Positions 9,860-17,638 of a DNA stretch of 39,573 bases are shown here, one piece after another. Source of the stretch: Peribacillus muralis. GTDB taxonomy: Bacteria > Bacillota > Bacilli > Bacillales > DSM-1321. The notes beneath the pieces are model-generated. The model was not told the origin of the DNA. It did not search any database and saw only the letters and a list, made by a program, of their open reading frames with translations. Within the stretch, counting starts at the first letter, position 1, and the number at the start of each line of letters is the position of its first letter. The DNA is taken from contig NZ_LMBV01000003.1 in assembly GCF_001439925.1 (NCBI RefSeq), forward strand, positions 243,009 to 282,581, read 5' to 3'. Both the position numbers and the translations under genes were made by a program.

Positions 9860-10128
9860 GATCAAATTCAATATAACTCACTTGCCTCCATTTGTCGGGT
9901 TAACAATGAAGCGTGAAAGAGAAGCTTGGACATAATAATTAATAGATCTTATTAATTATTTTTAACGAGATTAGAAGCATGAAGTTATTAATGATTTTAA
10001 AGGAAGATGAAATGAATCGTGATAATCTGAAGTGTAATTGAAAGGGAAAGCACATAATTTCGAAGCGTTTGAGGCAACAAAGTACAACCGAAATTCTTGT
10101 ATCGAGAAATCGCCCATCTAATCCGCAT
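9860..10128. other. AT-rich stretch without a supported gene
   Basis: I see no gene. It contains an AT-only dyad at 9934-9960 (AATAATTAATA, 5-base centre, TATTAATTATT) followed by TTTT, which could be a weak terminator. The longest open frames lack ribosome-binding sites and codon character. Confidence 0.5.
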
Positions 10129-10528
10129 TTACCTCTCTCCGGAAATTCCAATATTGTTGGAATATGAGCTTCTATTGGATTCTAATAATTTACCTACTTC
10201 CCATACCTTTTCTCCTTTTAAATTTAACGCTTTAAATGAGTACTTCCCTTAACTTCTTTCATTCCGGTAACAATGAAATTTGCCTTATTTTTTTACCCCA
10301 AGAATGCCACAGGAATTTTTCAGGCTTTAAAGCTTGAACTTCCTCGTCTATAAACCCTACGTTATTAGATGATCCACACTCTTTTCTTCTAGAGATAATA
10401 TGCGGAGTAATAGTGGCATACCCTAAAAAAATCATAGAATGCCCCGAACCATAATCTCTATGATAAATGGATTGATAGGGTATGCCAAAAGAATAGCAAA
10501 ACTGCTGTTTTTCTACGAAATTGAAGAT
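10129..10528 (-). pseudogene. Decayed protein-coding remnant downstream of comK
   Basis: Two stretches on the minus strand read like protein but lack start codons and are interrupted. The first (10528 to 10259, 89 codons between stops) includes GSGHSMIFLGYATITPH, RRKECGSSNNVGFIDEEVQ and ALKPEKFLWHSWGKKIRQ. The second (10248 to 10129), in another frame, includes KYSFKALNLKGEKVWEVGK. The shift of frame and the stops suggest one gene broken by at least one frameshift and several nonsense changes. I do not recognise the family. A nested inverted repeat overlaps the first stretch. Confidence 0.4.
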
Positions 10529-10547
10529 TTATCTATTGTTCTACTTC

Positions 10548-10583
10548 AAAAAAAGCATTTATTTAGGATCTTTTTTTTGCTTT
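10548..10583 (-). terminator. Possible terminator downstream of comK
   Basis: On the minus strand AGCAAAAAAA can pair with the later TGC and T-run across a 13-20 base loop, ending in seven T. It follows directly on the small frame at 10585-10722 and could end the comK transcript. Confidence 0.35.
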
Positions 10584-10584
10584 A

Positions 10585-10722
10585 CTAGTAAGTTTTGCAG
10601 CTATTCTCTCCGCACTCAATGATAAAGACTGTGAGTTCACCAATCTTTAACTCGATTTTAGAGTCTATGAGACTGTTTAATACACTGCGAATTGATGCAA
10701 CGTTTAAGCCGCCCTCTAGCAT
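10585..10722 (-). CDS. Possible 45-residue protein downstream of comK
   Basis: A short frame beginning MLEGGLNVASIRSVLNSL and ending ECGENSCKTY. It has protein-like composition but only a weak upstream AAAGAG as ribosome-binding site. The frame stays open upstream to the comK stop codon at 10771 and is in the same reading frame as comK, so it could also be a former C-terminal extension. An overlapping 27-codon frame (MPNSKRYARGRLKR..., ATG near 10735) has a better Shine-Dalgarno. No family recognised. Confidence 0.25.
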   Translation of the reverse strand: MLEGGLNVASIRSVLNSLIDSKIELKIGELTVFIIECGENSCKTY

Positions 10723-10770
10723 ATCTCTTTGAATTAGGCATATCCTTTCCTCACATTCACTTCCCCACCT

Positions 10771-11331
10771 TTAACGTGGAATATACTTTGACTTCAGCTC
10801 TGAAGCCCTGTCCCCATTTGCATCGGTGAATAAATAAAAAGACTTTCTCTTGGTTTCCTCAATCCTTTGAAGCAGTTTCGTTTTTAAAAAGGATGTCCGG
10901 TGCAGCTGGTTTTCGAACGAGCTGTATGATACCTCCAATTCGATGGCTTGCTTGTTCCGGAATGTGACGGTTGTATGCTTGGAATCCAGACGCTCATAGG
11001 CAACCACATGCTCATGTGATAACCAGATGCAAGAAGGGCGCAGCGGAGATGTGGTTGGAAAGAAGAAAATTGAACTGGTCGGATCAATTGCGATCGGTGC
11101 TTTATGTGTGATGTTTATGAGCTGCCTTGTCCCCTGCCGACGACCTTCATAGCTTGACCCGAAGAACTCACAGCTTTTCTTGATAATTTCCAGAGGTTTG
11201 AAAGGAGATATGAACTCGTCCTCCATTTCTACAATACGGGCATAAATTTTACTGCCATAGTTAAGCGGTGCAACCATAAGTGTATGGGGCGTAATTTCAT
11301 ATTCTTCAATGAATCCTTGGTTATTTTGCAT
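10771..11331 (-). CDS. comK: Competence transcription factor ComK
   Basis: ComK is the master activator of late competence genes; it binds DNA at K-boxes and activates its own promoter. The protein has about 186 residues (B. subtilis ComK 192). The family core is plain: FFGSSYEGRRQGT, ITHKAPIAIDP, FFPTTSPLRPSCIWLSHEHV and SYSSFENQLHRTSFLKTK. The C-terminus is shorter and diverges from B. subtilis. GAGGTGG precedes both a TTG at 11334 and the ATG at 11331; I list the ATG. Upstream, minus-strand TATAAT at 11453-11458 has a poor -35, as expected of an activator-dependent promoter; I found no exact AAAA-N5-TTTT K-box pair. It is divergent from an IDEAL-domain gene. Confidence 0.93.
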   Translation of the reverse strand: MQNNQGFIEEYEITPHTLMVAPLNYGSKIYARIVEMEDEFISPFKPLEIIKKSCEFFGSSYEGRRQGTRQLINITHKAPIAIDPTSSIFFFPTTSPLRPSCIWLSHEHVVAYERLDSKHTTVTFRNKQAIELEVSYSSFENQLHRTSFLKTKLLQRIEETKRKSFYLFTDANGDRASELKSKYIPR

Positions 11332-11581
11332 CAATGTTAACCCACCTCTTCCTCATTGCATTAAAATTTGACATATTCAACATAGGTACTTGTACCTCCA
11401 CATTCACCGTAAAATGAGTGAAGATAGTTAGTCCATATAAGTAAATTTCCTCATTATAATAGCACAATAAATTATCGAATAAATAAAGTTCACATAAAAT
11501 TAAAAATTCTCTCAAAAAGCGGTCATTCCGTCATCTTTACGACACATTCCCTACTAATATTTGAATTTTTTAAATTTTCAG

Positions 11582-11610
11582 TTGATTTTATCTCTACAAA
11601 TCCATATACT
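11582..11610 (+). promoter_or_regulatory. SigA-type promoter of the IDEAL-domain gene
   Basis: TTGATT, a 17-base spacer and TATACT, placed about 27 bases before the start codon. Confidence 0.6.
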
Positions 11611-11636
11611 AATAAAAAGGGTCAGGGGTGGTAACT

Positions 11637-11873
11637 TTGAAAAATGAAAAATCTTATTCAGAGTCAGTGAAGTCCTTATCAATGAGCGAAATGAAAAACG
11701 ATGCCGTGGTTCAGGAAATGTTGATTGATATGATTATTCTGGAAGCCGTCCTTACTACCAAAAAGAATATCCTTGCGAAGCAAATCGATGAAGCGTTGGA
11801 TATGAAAAACAAACCTTTATTCCTGAAACTTAGTTCTGAAATGAACGTGTTACTAAAACAGTTTGGAAATTAA
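11637..11873 (+). CDS. IDEAL-domain protein (YhzC-like)
   Basis: A small soluble protein of 78 residues, named for the C-terminal IDEAL motif, here KQIDEALDMKNKPLFLKL (about residues 47-64). IDEAL proteins are found mostly in Bacillales; their function is not established. The N-terminal half (SEMKNDAVVQEMLIDMIILEAV) looks helical. I chose the TTG at 11637 because AGGGGTGG lies 5 bases upstream; a GTG three codons earlier would overlap that site. It is divergent from comK, the position I recall for yhzC in B. subtilis. Confidence 0.8.
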   Translation: MKNEKSYSESVKSLSMSEMKNDAVVQEMLIDMIILEAVLTTKKNILAKQIDEALDMKNKPLFLKLSSEMNVLLKQFGN

Positions 11874-11892
11874 ATTGTGTGCTCAATAATAT

Positions 11893-11924
11893 GAAAAGCC
11901 TCCCAATATGCTGGGAGGCTTTTC
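11893..11924. terminator. Bidirectional intrinsic terminator
   Basis: A perfect 13-bp stem GAAAAGCCTCCCA/TGGGAGGCTTTTC with a 6-base loop between the convergent IDEAL-domain gene and the YitT-family gene. Confidence 0.9.
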
Positions 11925-11933
11925 TATTTATAA

Positions 11934-12743
11934 TCATTCCTTATGAAACATTCCCATGACTTCGGCAGTTTCGGTTATATTGACAAAGGCATTCGGATCC
12001 ACTTCTTTTATCATCGTTTTGACATCGGTTAATTGGTAACGGGTGATGACTGTCATCATCACTTTACTCTTTTCTCCGGAGTATGCACCTTCACCGTCCA
12101 TGACTGTAATCCCGCGATATAAGTTGGTCAGGAGCTTCGTTTTCATCTCATCACTCTTTTTCGTGACGATCATCAAGGTTAATTTAATGTGGTTGGAATG
12201 AATCGTATCAATCACTTTTCCTGCTGCATATATGGAAATCAGTGTATATAAAGCGGCATCCCAGCCAAAGATGAAGCCTGAAATGACCACCACGACCGCA
12301 TTCATCACAGATAGCAATGAACCAAGTGGGAAGTCGCTCTTCTTAGCCAAAAGCATGGCGATGATATCAAACCCACCAGAGGAGCCGGAAGCACGAAAGA
12401 TGATCCCGATGCCGAACCCGGAAATGATCCCGCCGAATAAAGAGGACAAAATCGGTTCAGTGGATACTCCATGAATTGGGATCACATATAAACTGACGGA
12501 AATTACGACAACTGACAATATTGTATAGGTGATGAACCGCCTTCCCAATTTCAAATATCCTAGAATCAGCAATGGCAGGTTCAACAGAAAATTCAATATT
12601 CCTGTGTTCACTGGAGTAATGATTCCCAGCATGATCGCTATTCCACTAAGTCCGCTGCTCAAAATTAAATGAGGTATCAAAAATAAATTATAGGCAACTG
12701 CAACAAGCACTGAGCCTAATGTGATGAAAAGTACATTATACAT
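11934..12743 (-). CDS. YitT-family membrane protein
   Basis: This integral membrane protein of 269 residues belongs to the YitT/DUF2179 family. About five or six hydrophobic segments fill residues 1-180, including the family-typical GLSGIAIMLG and RASGSSGGFDIIAMLL. A soluble C-terminal DUF2179 domain follows (KLTLMIVTKKSDEM to the end). The substrate or role is unknown. The ATG at 12743 is preferred to a TTG nine codons earlier because TAAGGAGAT lies 7 bases before it. Bacillus genomes carry several paralogs, so I do not assign a specific name. Confidence 0.85.
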   Translation of the reverse strand: MYNVLFITLGSVLVAVAYNLFLIPHLILSSGLSGIAIMLGIITPVNTGILNFLLNLPLLILGYLKLGRRFITYTILSVVVISVSLYVIPIHGVSTEPILSSLFGGIISGFGIGIIFRASGSSGGFDIIAMLLAKKSDFPLGSLLSVMNAVVVVISGFIFGWDAALYTLISIYAAGKVIDTIHSNHIKLTLMIVTKKSDEMKTKLLTNLYRGITVMDGEGAYSGEKSKVMMTVITRYQLTDVKTMIKEVDPNAFVNITETAEVMGMFHKE

Positions 12744-12866
12744 AACTGATCTCCTTAAACGAGCTGACAATTTAATTTATTATAGTGGAGAACAAGACAA
12801 TTTATAAAATAAAAGTTTTTTCTGATAAATCCCCTCTGCTATCTACTACCCCCGATATGAAAAAAG

Positions 12867-12894
12867 AAAAAAACCAGCTGTTTTTCCGCTGGTT
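12867..12894 (-). terminator. Intrinsic terminator of the M48 protease gene
   Basis: Minus-strand AACCAGC and GCTGGTT pair around an A-rich loop, followed by seven T. It starts at the stop codon of the gene ending at 12896. Confidence 0.8.
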
Positions 12895-12895
12895 G

Positions 12896-14161
12896 TCAAT
12901 CACCCTTAGTATTTGCCTTTTCAATCGTCGAGATCCTCTCGAGCATGGTTGGATGTGAATACCGAAGCCATTTCACTAAAAATGGCGGGTTCACCTGGCT
13001 TAACCCAGACCTCGTGAGTTCCTGAAATGTAGTGATTGCGGACTCTTTATCCCGAGTCAATTCGATGGCATACCGGTCAGCCCTTGTTTCTTCGTATCTG
13101 GACACATAATTCGAGAGGGGACTGGAAGCAAACAGCAGCATTGCCGTAATCAAAAGAAATAATGGCAGTGAAGAGATGCTGCCTACCGAATGCACCTTTA
13201 ACAGCCGGCCCCAGCGCTTAATGATATGATTCATGATTTTCGATGTCAGCCACAGCCCGATCAAGGTCATTCCTAAATAACCGGCAATGCCGATATAGAT
13301 GTGCTTTTCCACATAATGAGCCATTTCATGTGCCATGATAAAAAGGATTTCGTCTTCCTTCAGCTTGTTCAAGGTCGTATCCCAGAGAACGATCCTTGAG
13401 TTGGAACCTATCCCTGTCACATAGGCGTTCAAGGAATTCGTCTTCTCCGCCATATTAACTTCATAGACGTGTTCAGCTGGAATTTGCGCCTGTGAGGCAA
13501 GTGACAATATTTCCGTCTCCAACTCTTTATTTTTGAGCGGATAAAATTCATTATACAGAGGATCGATCACTACAGGCTGAACGAACATCATGAACAGCGT
13601 AAACGGGATCGACAGCATCCACGCATAGAGCCACCACTTCTTGACACTTTTTTTCATTAACCAATAAAGAACCGATACAATGATGAACATCATTCCGAAA
13701 TTCACCCAGAATTCGATGACTCCATCCTTCATCCATGATGTGAAGCTTTGTGTACTGATATGGTAGCTTTTACTCAGCCGGTAGCCAATGAAGCTTATCG
13801 GGAAAAGCGCCAAGTATGAAATGATGGATAGCCAGAATAAGTAAATGCCCGTTTGAATCATTTTTCTTCTTGTAACAGCCAATGCCGACTTTTCAAACAT
13901 CCTGGATATGCCAAATAATAAAACGAAAAAATACAACAGCCATTCATACGGTGTAGAAACGAAGAAAATAAAATTCCTCAACCGTGAATACTCTTCGCTA
14001 AGCTTTAATTCCCTTGCGTTCAAGAATGTAGCAGGATCTGCTGCAGTACCACGCAATCCGTCTGGAATGGCCGTATCTGCCCCATAAAAAATGTACCAAT
14101 ACATCACTGCTACATAAAGGATATATAATAGAATAGCTCTCCCAGCCCATTTTCTAACCAT
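12896..14161 (-). CDS. M48-family membrane zinc metalloprotease (YhfN-like)
   Basis: A membrane-bound zinc endopeptidase of the Ste24/HtpX-related M48 family, 421 residues. The zinc motif HEMAH is at 278-282 with the third-ligand region EETRADRYA near 365. Hydrophobic segments lie at about 8-26, 70-87, 103-125, 153-168, 178-196 and two beyond the active site. Bacterial Ste24-like enzymes are thought to clear membrane proteins or peptides; CAAX processing is not expected here. Length and position match B. subtilis YhfN. Confidence 0.88.
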   Translation of the reverse strand: MVRKWAGRAILLYILYVAVMYWYIFYGADTAIPDGLRGTAADPATFLNARELKLSEEYSRLRNFIFFVSTPYEWLLYFFVLLFGISRMFEKSALAVTRRKMIQTGIYLFWLSIISYLALFPISFIGYRLSKSYHISTQSFTSWMKDGVIEFWVNFGMMFIIVSVLYWLMKKSVKKWWLYAWMLSIPFTLFMMFVQPVVIDPLYNEFYPLKNKELETEILSLASQAQIPAEHVYEVNMAEKTNSLNAYVTGIGSNSRIVLWDTTLNKLKEDEILFIMAHEMAHYVEKHIYIGIAGYLGMTLIGLWLTSKIMNHIIKRWGRLLKVHSVGSISSLPLFLLITAMLLFASSPLSNYVSRYEETRADRYAIELTRDKESAITTFQELTRSGLSQVNPPFLVKWLRYSHPTMLERISTIEKANTKGD

Positions 14162-14349
14162 GATGACCCTCCTTAAACCGAATCTCCCTCATAATAGTTT
14201 AATCCAAAATGGACAGGTTAGAACCGTATTTCCAATTAATATGATCCACTCCTTTATACAAGGCATTTGCAGCTTACAGCTAACAAGCATCGAACAGACC
14301 ATTGCTTATCGCAAGGTTTCAGTAGATCAAGAGAAGTGATGATGAACAG

Positions 14350-15018
14350 TCATCCCTTCATGCCCCTATTCTGGAATTTATACAATAGTGCCAAAAGTTC
14401 CGGGCGATTACTTACATTCATTTTTCTATAAAGCCGGCTAATATAATTCTTCACCGTTCCTATGGATAAATATAGTTTTTTGGAAATCTGCTGATTCGTT
14501 TTTCCTTCAGTGAGAAGGACAAGTAGTTCATACTCACGCTTGGAAAAGGATCCCACCTTTTCTATCACCTTATCCAAAGCTACATTCTCTTGCCCCATTC
14601 CTTCCTGGAGCTTCCTCATCAAAAAAGCTTTAACAGAGGCTGGATAGACGATTTGTCCGTTGGCGCATTGACGGATTGCCGCCACTACTTGTTCGATTCC
14701 TCCATTCTGTAATACGTAACCTGCAGCCCCATGGGATATCGCTTCAATGAGATAGTGATCCTCTGGATAGGCGGTACGGATGACTATCGGGATGGCAGGA
14801 TGCTTTTCCTTTAGCATCAGCATCATTTCCTGTCCTTGCGTCCACGATGACCGGACATCAAAAAGAATGACATCAGGCGTGACTGCTGCTGAAACATCAA
14901 GGCTATGGATCTCCCTTTCGCTTTCGGTAGCCGCGATGACCGTAATGTCTTCCTCATTTTCGATGAATCCCTTAAGCCCCCCTTGCTTACTAACTATCAA
15001 AAGCTTAATCAACTTCAT
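14350..15018 (-). CDS. Orphan NarL/LuxR-type response regulator with atypical receiver
   Basis: A 222-residue DNA-binding regulator: an N-terminal receiver-like domain (1-120) and a C-terminal LuxR-type helix-turn-helix (about 157-205) with SKREYELLVLLTEGKTNQQI and GTVKNYISRLYRKMNV. The phosphoacceptor Asp54 (LFDVRSS) and Thr81 are kept, but the acidic pair usually near residues 8-10 is replaced by SKQ, and the invariant Lys of the GYxxK motif is Gln103. No histidine kinase gene is adjacent. This suggests control other than ordinary phosphorylation. The ATG at 15018 follows AGGTGA; an in-frame ATG seven codons upstream lacks a site. I do not recognise a named ortholog. Confidence 0.8.
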   Translation of the reverse strand: MKLIKLLIVSKQGGLKGFIENEEDITVIAATESEREIHSLDVSAAVTPDVILFDVRSSWTQGQEMMLMLKEKHPAIPIVIRTAYPEDHYLIEAISHGAAGYVLQNGGIEQVVAAIRQCANGQIVYPASVKAFLMRKLQEGMGQENVALDKVIEKVGSFSKREYELLVLLTEGKTNQQISKKLYLSIGTVKNYISRLYRKMNVSNRPELLALLYKFQNRGMKG

Positions 15019-15185
15019 ATATTCACCTGTTCTTTTCATTATTTGCTAAATTTCTTCATGTTTCCACCACATAGTTCATTTGAACTATATTTTACTTCTT
15101 ATTTCACTTGATAACAATATAAGTGAATTATATGTAAAATCAAAATTCAAACTGTAAGAACACGTAAAAAAGGGTTTCCTGAATG

Positions 15186-15225
15186 CAAAAAATGCCATCA
15201 ACCCGTTTGACATCAGGATGATAGC
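15186..15225 (-). terminator. Intrinsic terminator overlapping the HD-protein stop
   Basis: Minus-strand GCTATCA and TGATGGC pair (one G-U) around an 18-base loop, followed by six T. The stem includes the last codons of the HD-domain gene. Confidence 0.55.
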
Positions 15226-15740
15226 CTTTTTCTTTGTTCTTCATCAATGAGTTTATCAAGGTTCATGATGCTTTCCTTCGCCCGGGGAAAATCAATTTTG
15301 CGGTAATGGTGTTTTCCACCTTCTTCTTCATCTTTTTCGTCTGCCCATTTGACGACCTGCTGCAGTGGGGTCCGGATAATATCATTTGAAGGTAAAAATG
15401 AATCGGTGTGAAATAAAATGGCGAGGGAAATCGTCTTTGCCTTAATCGGATTTTCTCCTAGGCGAATTAACAGTTTATGTGCTCTTTCCGCACCTTTAAT
15501 CGGATGGATATCATTTTGTTTGTACAGGTCATAATCCCATTTTCCATTGCGATACCAAGTGAAATGACCCATATCATGCAAAAGTCCAGCTTTGGCCGCT
15601 ATATCGGGATCTATGTTATATTCGTTGGCTAGGTGAAACGAATGGTATGCTACCGCAATCGCATGGGCAAGGCCTGAGCGGTTCAAGTATTTTTGAGCAA
15701 TGGGATGTGTAAAAACATCTAACAGCTTTACGTCTCTCAT
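15213..15740 (-). CDS. HD-domain phosphohydrolase
   Basis: A soluble 175-residue metal-dependent phosphohydrolase of the HD superfamily. His in SGLAHAIAVAYHSFHLA, the HD pair in GLLHDMGHF (about 54-55), and a later Asp in VVKWADEKDEEEG make up the metal-binding set. Substrates in such small HD proteins are usually nucleotides or unknown. The ATG follows GGAGGGG by 4 bases. It stands alone between lcfB and the orphan regulator, with its own terminator. No close named relative recognised. Confidence 0.8.
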   Translation of the reverse strand: MRDVKLLDVFTHPIAQKYLNRSGLAHAIAVAYHSFHLANEYNIDPDIAAKAGLLHDMGHFTWYRNGKWDYDLYKQNDIHPIKGAERAHKLLIRLGENPIKAKTISLAILFHTDSFLPSNDIIRTPLQQVVKWADEKDEEEGGKHHYRKIDFPRAKESIMNLDKLIDEEQRKRLSS

Positions 15741-15865
15741 CTAACCCCTCCTTACAATTTTGTGGAAATTTTTAATGTCAATCATAACTCTTTTAGAATA
15801 AAGAATCAAGGCTTAAAGCTTACTTGATATATATTTTATGCAGCGGATTACGCTTTGTTTGTACA

Positions 15866-15900
15866 AAGACGACCATTGCAGTTTTGGCAATGGTCGTCTT
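15866..15900. terminator. Strong terminator downstream of lcfB
   Basis: A perfect 14-bp stem AAGACGACCATTGC/GCAATGGTCGTCTT around a 7-base loop, just beyond the lcfB stop at 15915. It may work in both directions. Confidence 0.85.
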
Positions 15901-15914
15901 CAGATCAATCATCT

Positions 15915-17459
15915 TTAGTTTTGGATTACATGGGTTTTTAAAGAGCGCCTTAAAATTTTTCCTGTTGTATTTTTCGGAAGTTCATCCAAAAACTCTATTT
16001 TTGCCGGAACTTTATATTTAGCCAAATGCTCCAAGCAATAGTCCAGGAGATCTTCCTCGGTCAATGCATCGTTTTTCTTGACAACGAAGCAATGGACCAC
16101 CTCTCCCTGATTTGGATCTGGCATGCCTATCGCTGCTGCCTCAACTACTTCAGGGTGGGCATATAGGATTTCTTCGACTTCCCGTGGATATACGTTGTAT
16201 CCACCGACAATGATTAGTTCCTTCTTGCGATCTACAATGAAAAAGTACCCTTCATCATCCATCCGGGCTAGATCACCTGTATATAACCAGCCATCTTTCA
16301 ACACAGCTGCCGACTCTTCAGGCATTTTATAATACCCCTTCATGACATTAGGGCCTCTGACGATCAATTCGCCTACCCCATTCGTCGAAACCTCTTCTCC
16401 AAGCTCATTGACAATCTTGTTTTCCACCCTGAGAATCGATGTTCCGATCGATCCCGCCTTCCTTGGTCGATCAAGAGGATTGAAACATGTAACAGGAGAT
16501 GCTTCGGAAAGGCCATATCCCTCTGAAACTCTAACATTGAATTTTTGCTCAAATGATTCCAGCAGAGATACCGGCATGGCGGATCCGCCTGAGATGCAGA
16601 TACGCAATGTTCTTAAATCGTCTTTTTGTCCATCTGGATATTGGAACAGGAAATTATACATGGTTGGCACACCAGCAAAGACGGTGGCATCATATTTTTT
16701 GATTTGCCTGAAAATTTCCTTTGGACTGAATTGCGGAACAATTAAAAGCGTAGCTCCTTGCAGTAACGGTGCATTGACGACGACCGTCAAACTGAAAACA
16801 TGGAACATCGGTAATGTGGTGACGACACGATCATTTTCCGTGATTTTCAAATATTCGCCAACATCGGTTGCATTGGAGTAGATATTGGTGTGAGAGAGCA
16901 TCGCCCCTTTAGGTTTACCTGTTGTACCGGACGTATAGAGGATGATGGCCGTATCATCGGGTCCCAATTCTGGTCCTTCAAAACTGGCATTCCCATTTTC
17001 AATCATGTTTGTAAACGATTTCATTTTTGGGTAAATGCTCAATTTGCTACTATCCCTGGTATGGGGCTCTGTTTCACAAATAACATAGTAATCTACATGT
17101 GAAAGAATGGAGTTCATTTTCTCAAATAAGGGTACCAGCTTATCCAATGCTACGACGACCTTAACATCGCCGTTATTCAGGAGGTACCCAATCTCATCAG
17201 GTGTGTAAATCGGATTTACGGGTATTACGGTAGCTCCAGCTCGTATGGCTCCATACAATGAAATAATGAAATGTGGTGAATTTCCTAAAACCAGCGCAAC
17301 ATTATCACCTTTCGAAACACCAAGCTTATGTAGTTCATCGGCAAACTTTGTAACCGCTTTATCCAATTCTCCATACGAGGTGGATCGATCCATAAAATAA
17401 TAAGCTGGCTTATCAGCCTGTCTTGACGCCGTATGATGAAGCTTTTCGGATAAATTCAT
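15915..17459 (-). CDS. lcfB: Long-chain fatty-acid-CoA ligase (LcfB/YhfL)
   Basis: An ATP-dependent acyl-CoA synthetase that activates fatty acids for beta-oxidation by way of an acyl-adenylate. It has 514 residues, all AMP-binding core motifs being present: YTSGTTGKPKG (175-185), the GYGLSEASP motif, YTGDLARMDDEGY and DRKKELIIVGGYNVYPREV, then the C-terminal catalytic Lys in LPKNTTGKILRRSL. Length matches B. subtilis LcfB (YhfL). GGGAGGGAG precedes the ATG. A FadR-type operator lies between promoter and start, so induction by long-chain acyl-CoA is expected. Confidence 0.93.
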   Translation of the reverse strand: MNLSEKLHHTASRQADKPAYYFMDRSTSYGELDKAVTKFADELHKLGVSKGDNVALVLGNSPHFIISLYGAIRAGATVIPVNPIYTPDEIGYLLNNGDVKVVVALDKLVPLFEKMNSILSHVDYYVICETEPHTRDSSKLSIYPKMKSFTNMIENGNASFEGPELGPDDTAIILYTSGTTGKPKGAMLSHTNIYSNATDVGEYLKITENDRVVTTLPMFHVFSLTVVVNAPLLQGATLLIVPQFSPKEIFRQIKKYDATVFAGVPTMYNFLFQYPDGQKDDLRTLRICISGGSAMPVSLLESFEQKFNVRVSEGYGLSEASPVTCFNPLDRPRKAGSIGTSILRVENKIVNELGEEVSTNGVGELIVRGPNVMKGYYKMPEESAAVLKDGWLYTGDLARMDDEGYFFIVDRKKELIIVGGYNVYPREVEEILYAHPEVVEAAAIGMPDPNQGEVVHCFVVKKNDALTEEDLLDYCLEHLAKYKVPAKIEFLDELPKNTTGKILRRSLKTHVIQN

Positions 17460-17484
17460 CGTTCTCCCTCCCCTGTCTACACCA

Positions 17485-17502
17485 TGAATGAATAGTCATT
17501 CA
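17485..17502. promoter_or_regulatory. FadR operator upstream of lcfB
   Basis: TGAATGAATAGTCATTCA matches the Bacillus FadR (YsiA) consensus palindrome TGAATGAMTANTCATTCA at every fixed position. It lies downstream of the predicted transcription start, where a bound repressor would block elongation. Confidence 0.85.
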
Positions 17503-17529
17503 TTTTTAAACGAAACTAAATACCTTTTT

Positions 17530-17558
17530 ATTATAGTAAAAGAAACTGATTACAGCAA
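17530..17558 (-). promoter_or_regulatory. SigA-type promoter of lcfB
   Basis: Minus strand: TTGCTG, 17-base spacer, TATAAT. The predicted start is near 17523, about 20 bases upstream of the FadR operator. Confidence 0.65.
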
Positions 17559-17601
17559 CAATTTTATCCATATTCAAGCAATTACTGTCATTATTAGACA
17601 C

Positions 17602-17633
17602 AAAAGCCGTCCTAACAAGTCCGGACGGCTTTT
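17602..17633. terminator. Terminator of lplJ-yhfI
   Basis: AAAAGCCGTCC and GGACGGCTTTT form an 11-bp stem with a 10-base loop directly after the lplJ stop. Confidence 0.88.
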
Positions 17634-17638
17634 CAGGC

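Noticed and set aside
9939..10151. Minus-strand frame of 70 codons
   Set aside because: No ribosome-binding site and a random-looking translation; it crosses the AT-only dyad and overlaps the decayed region.
11335..11640. ComK K-boxes upstream of comK
   Set aside because: The sequence is rich in A and T runs, but I found no pair of AAAA-N5-TTTT boxes with correct spacing.
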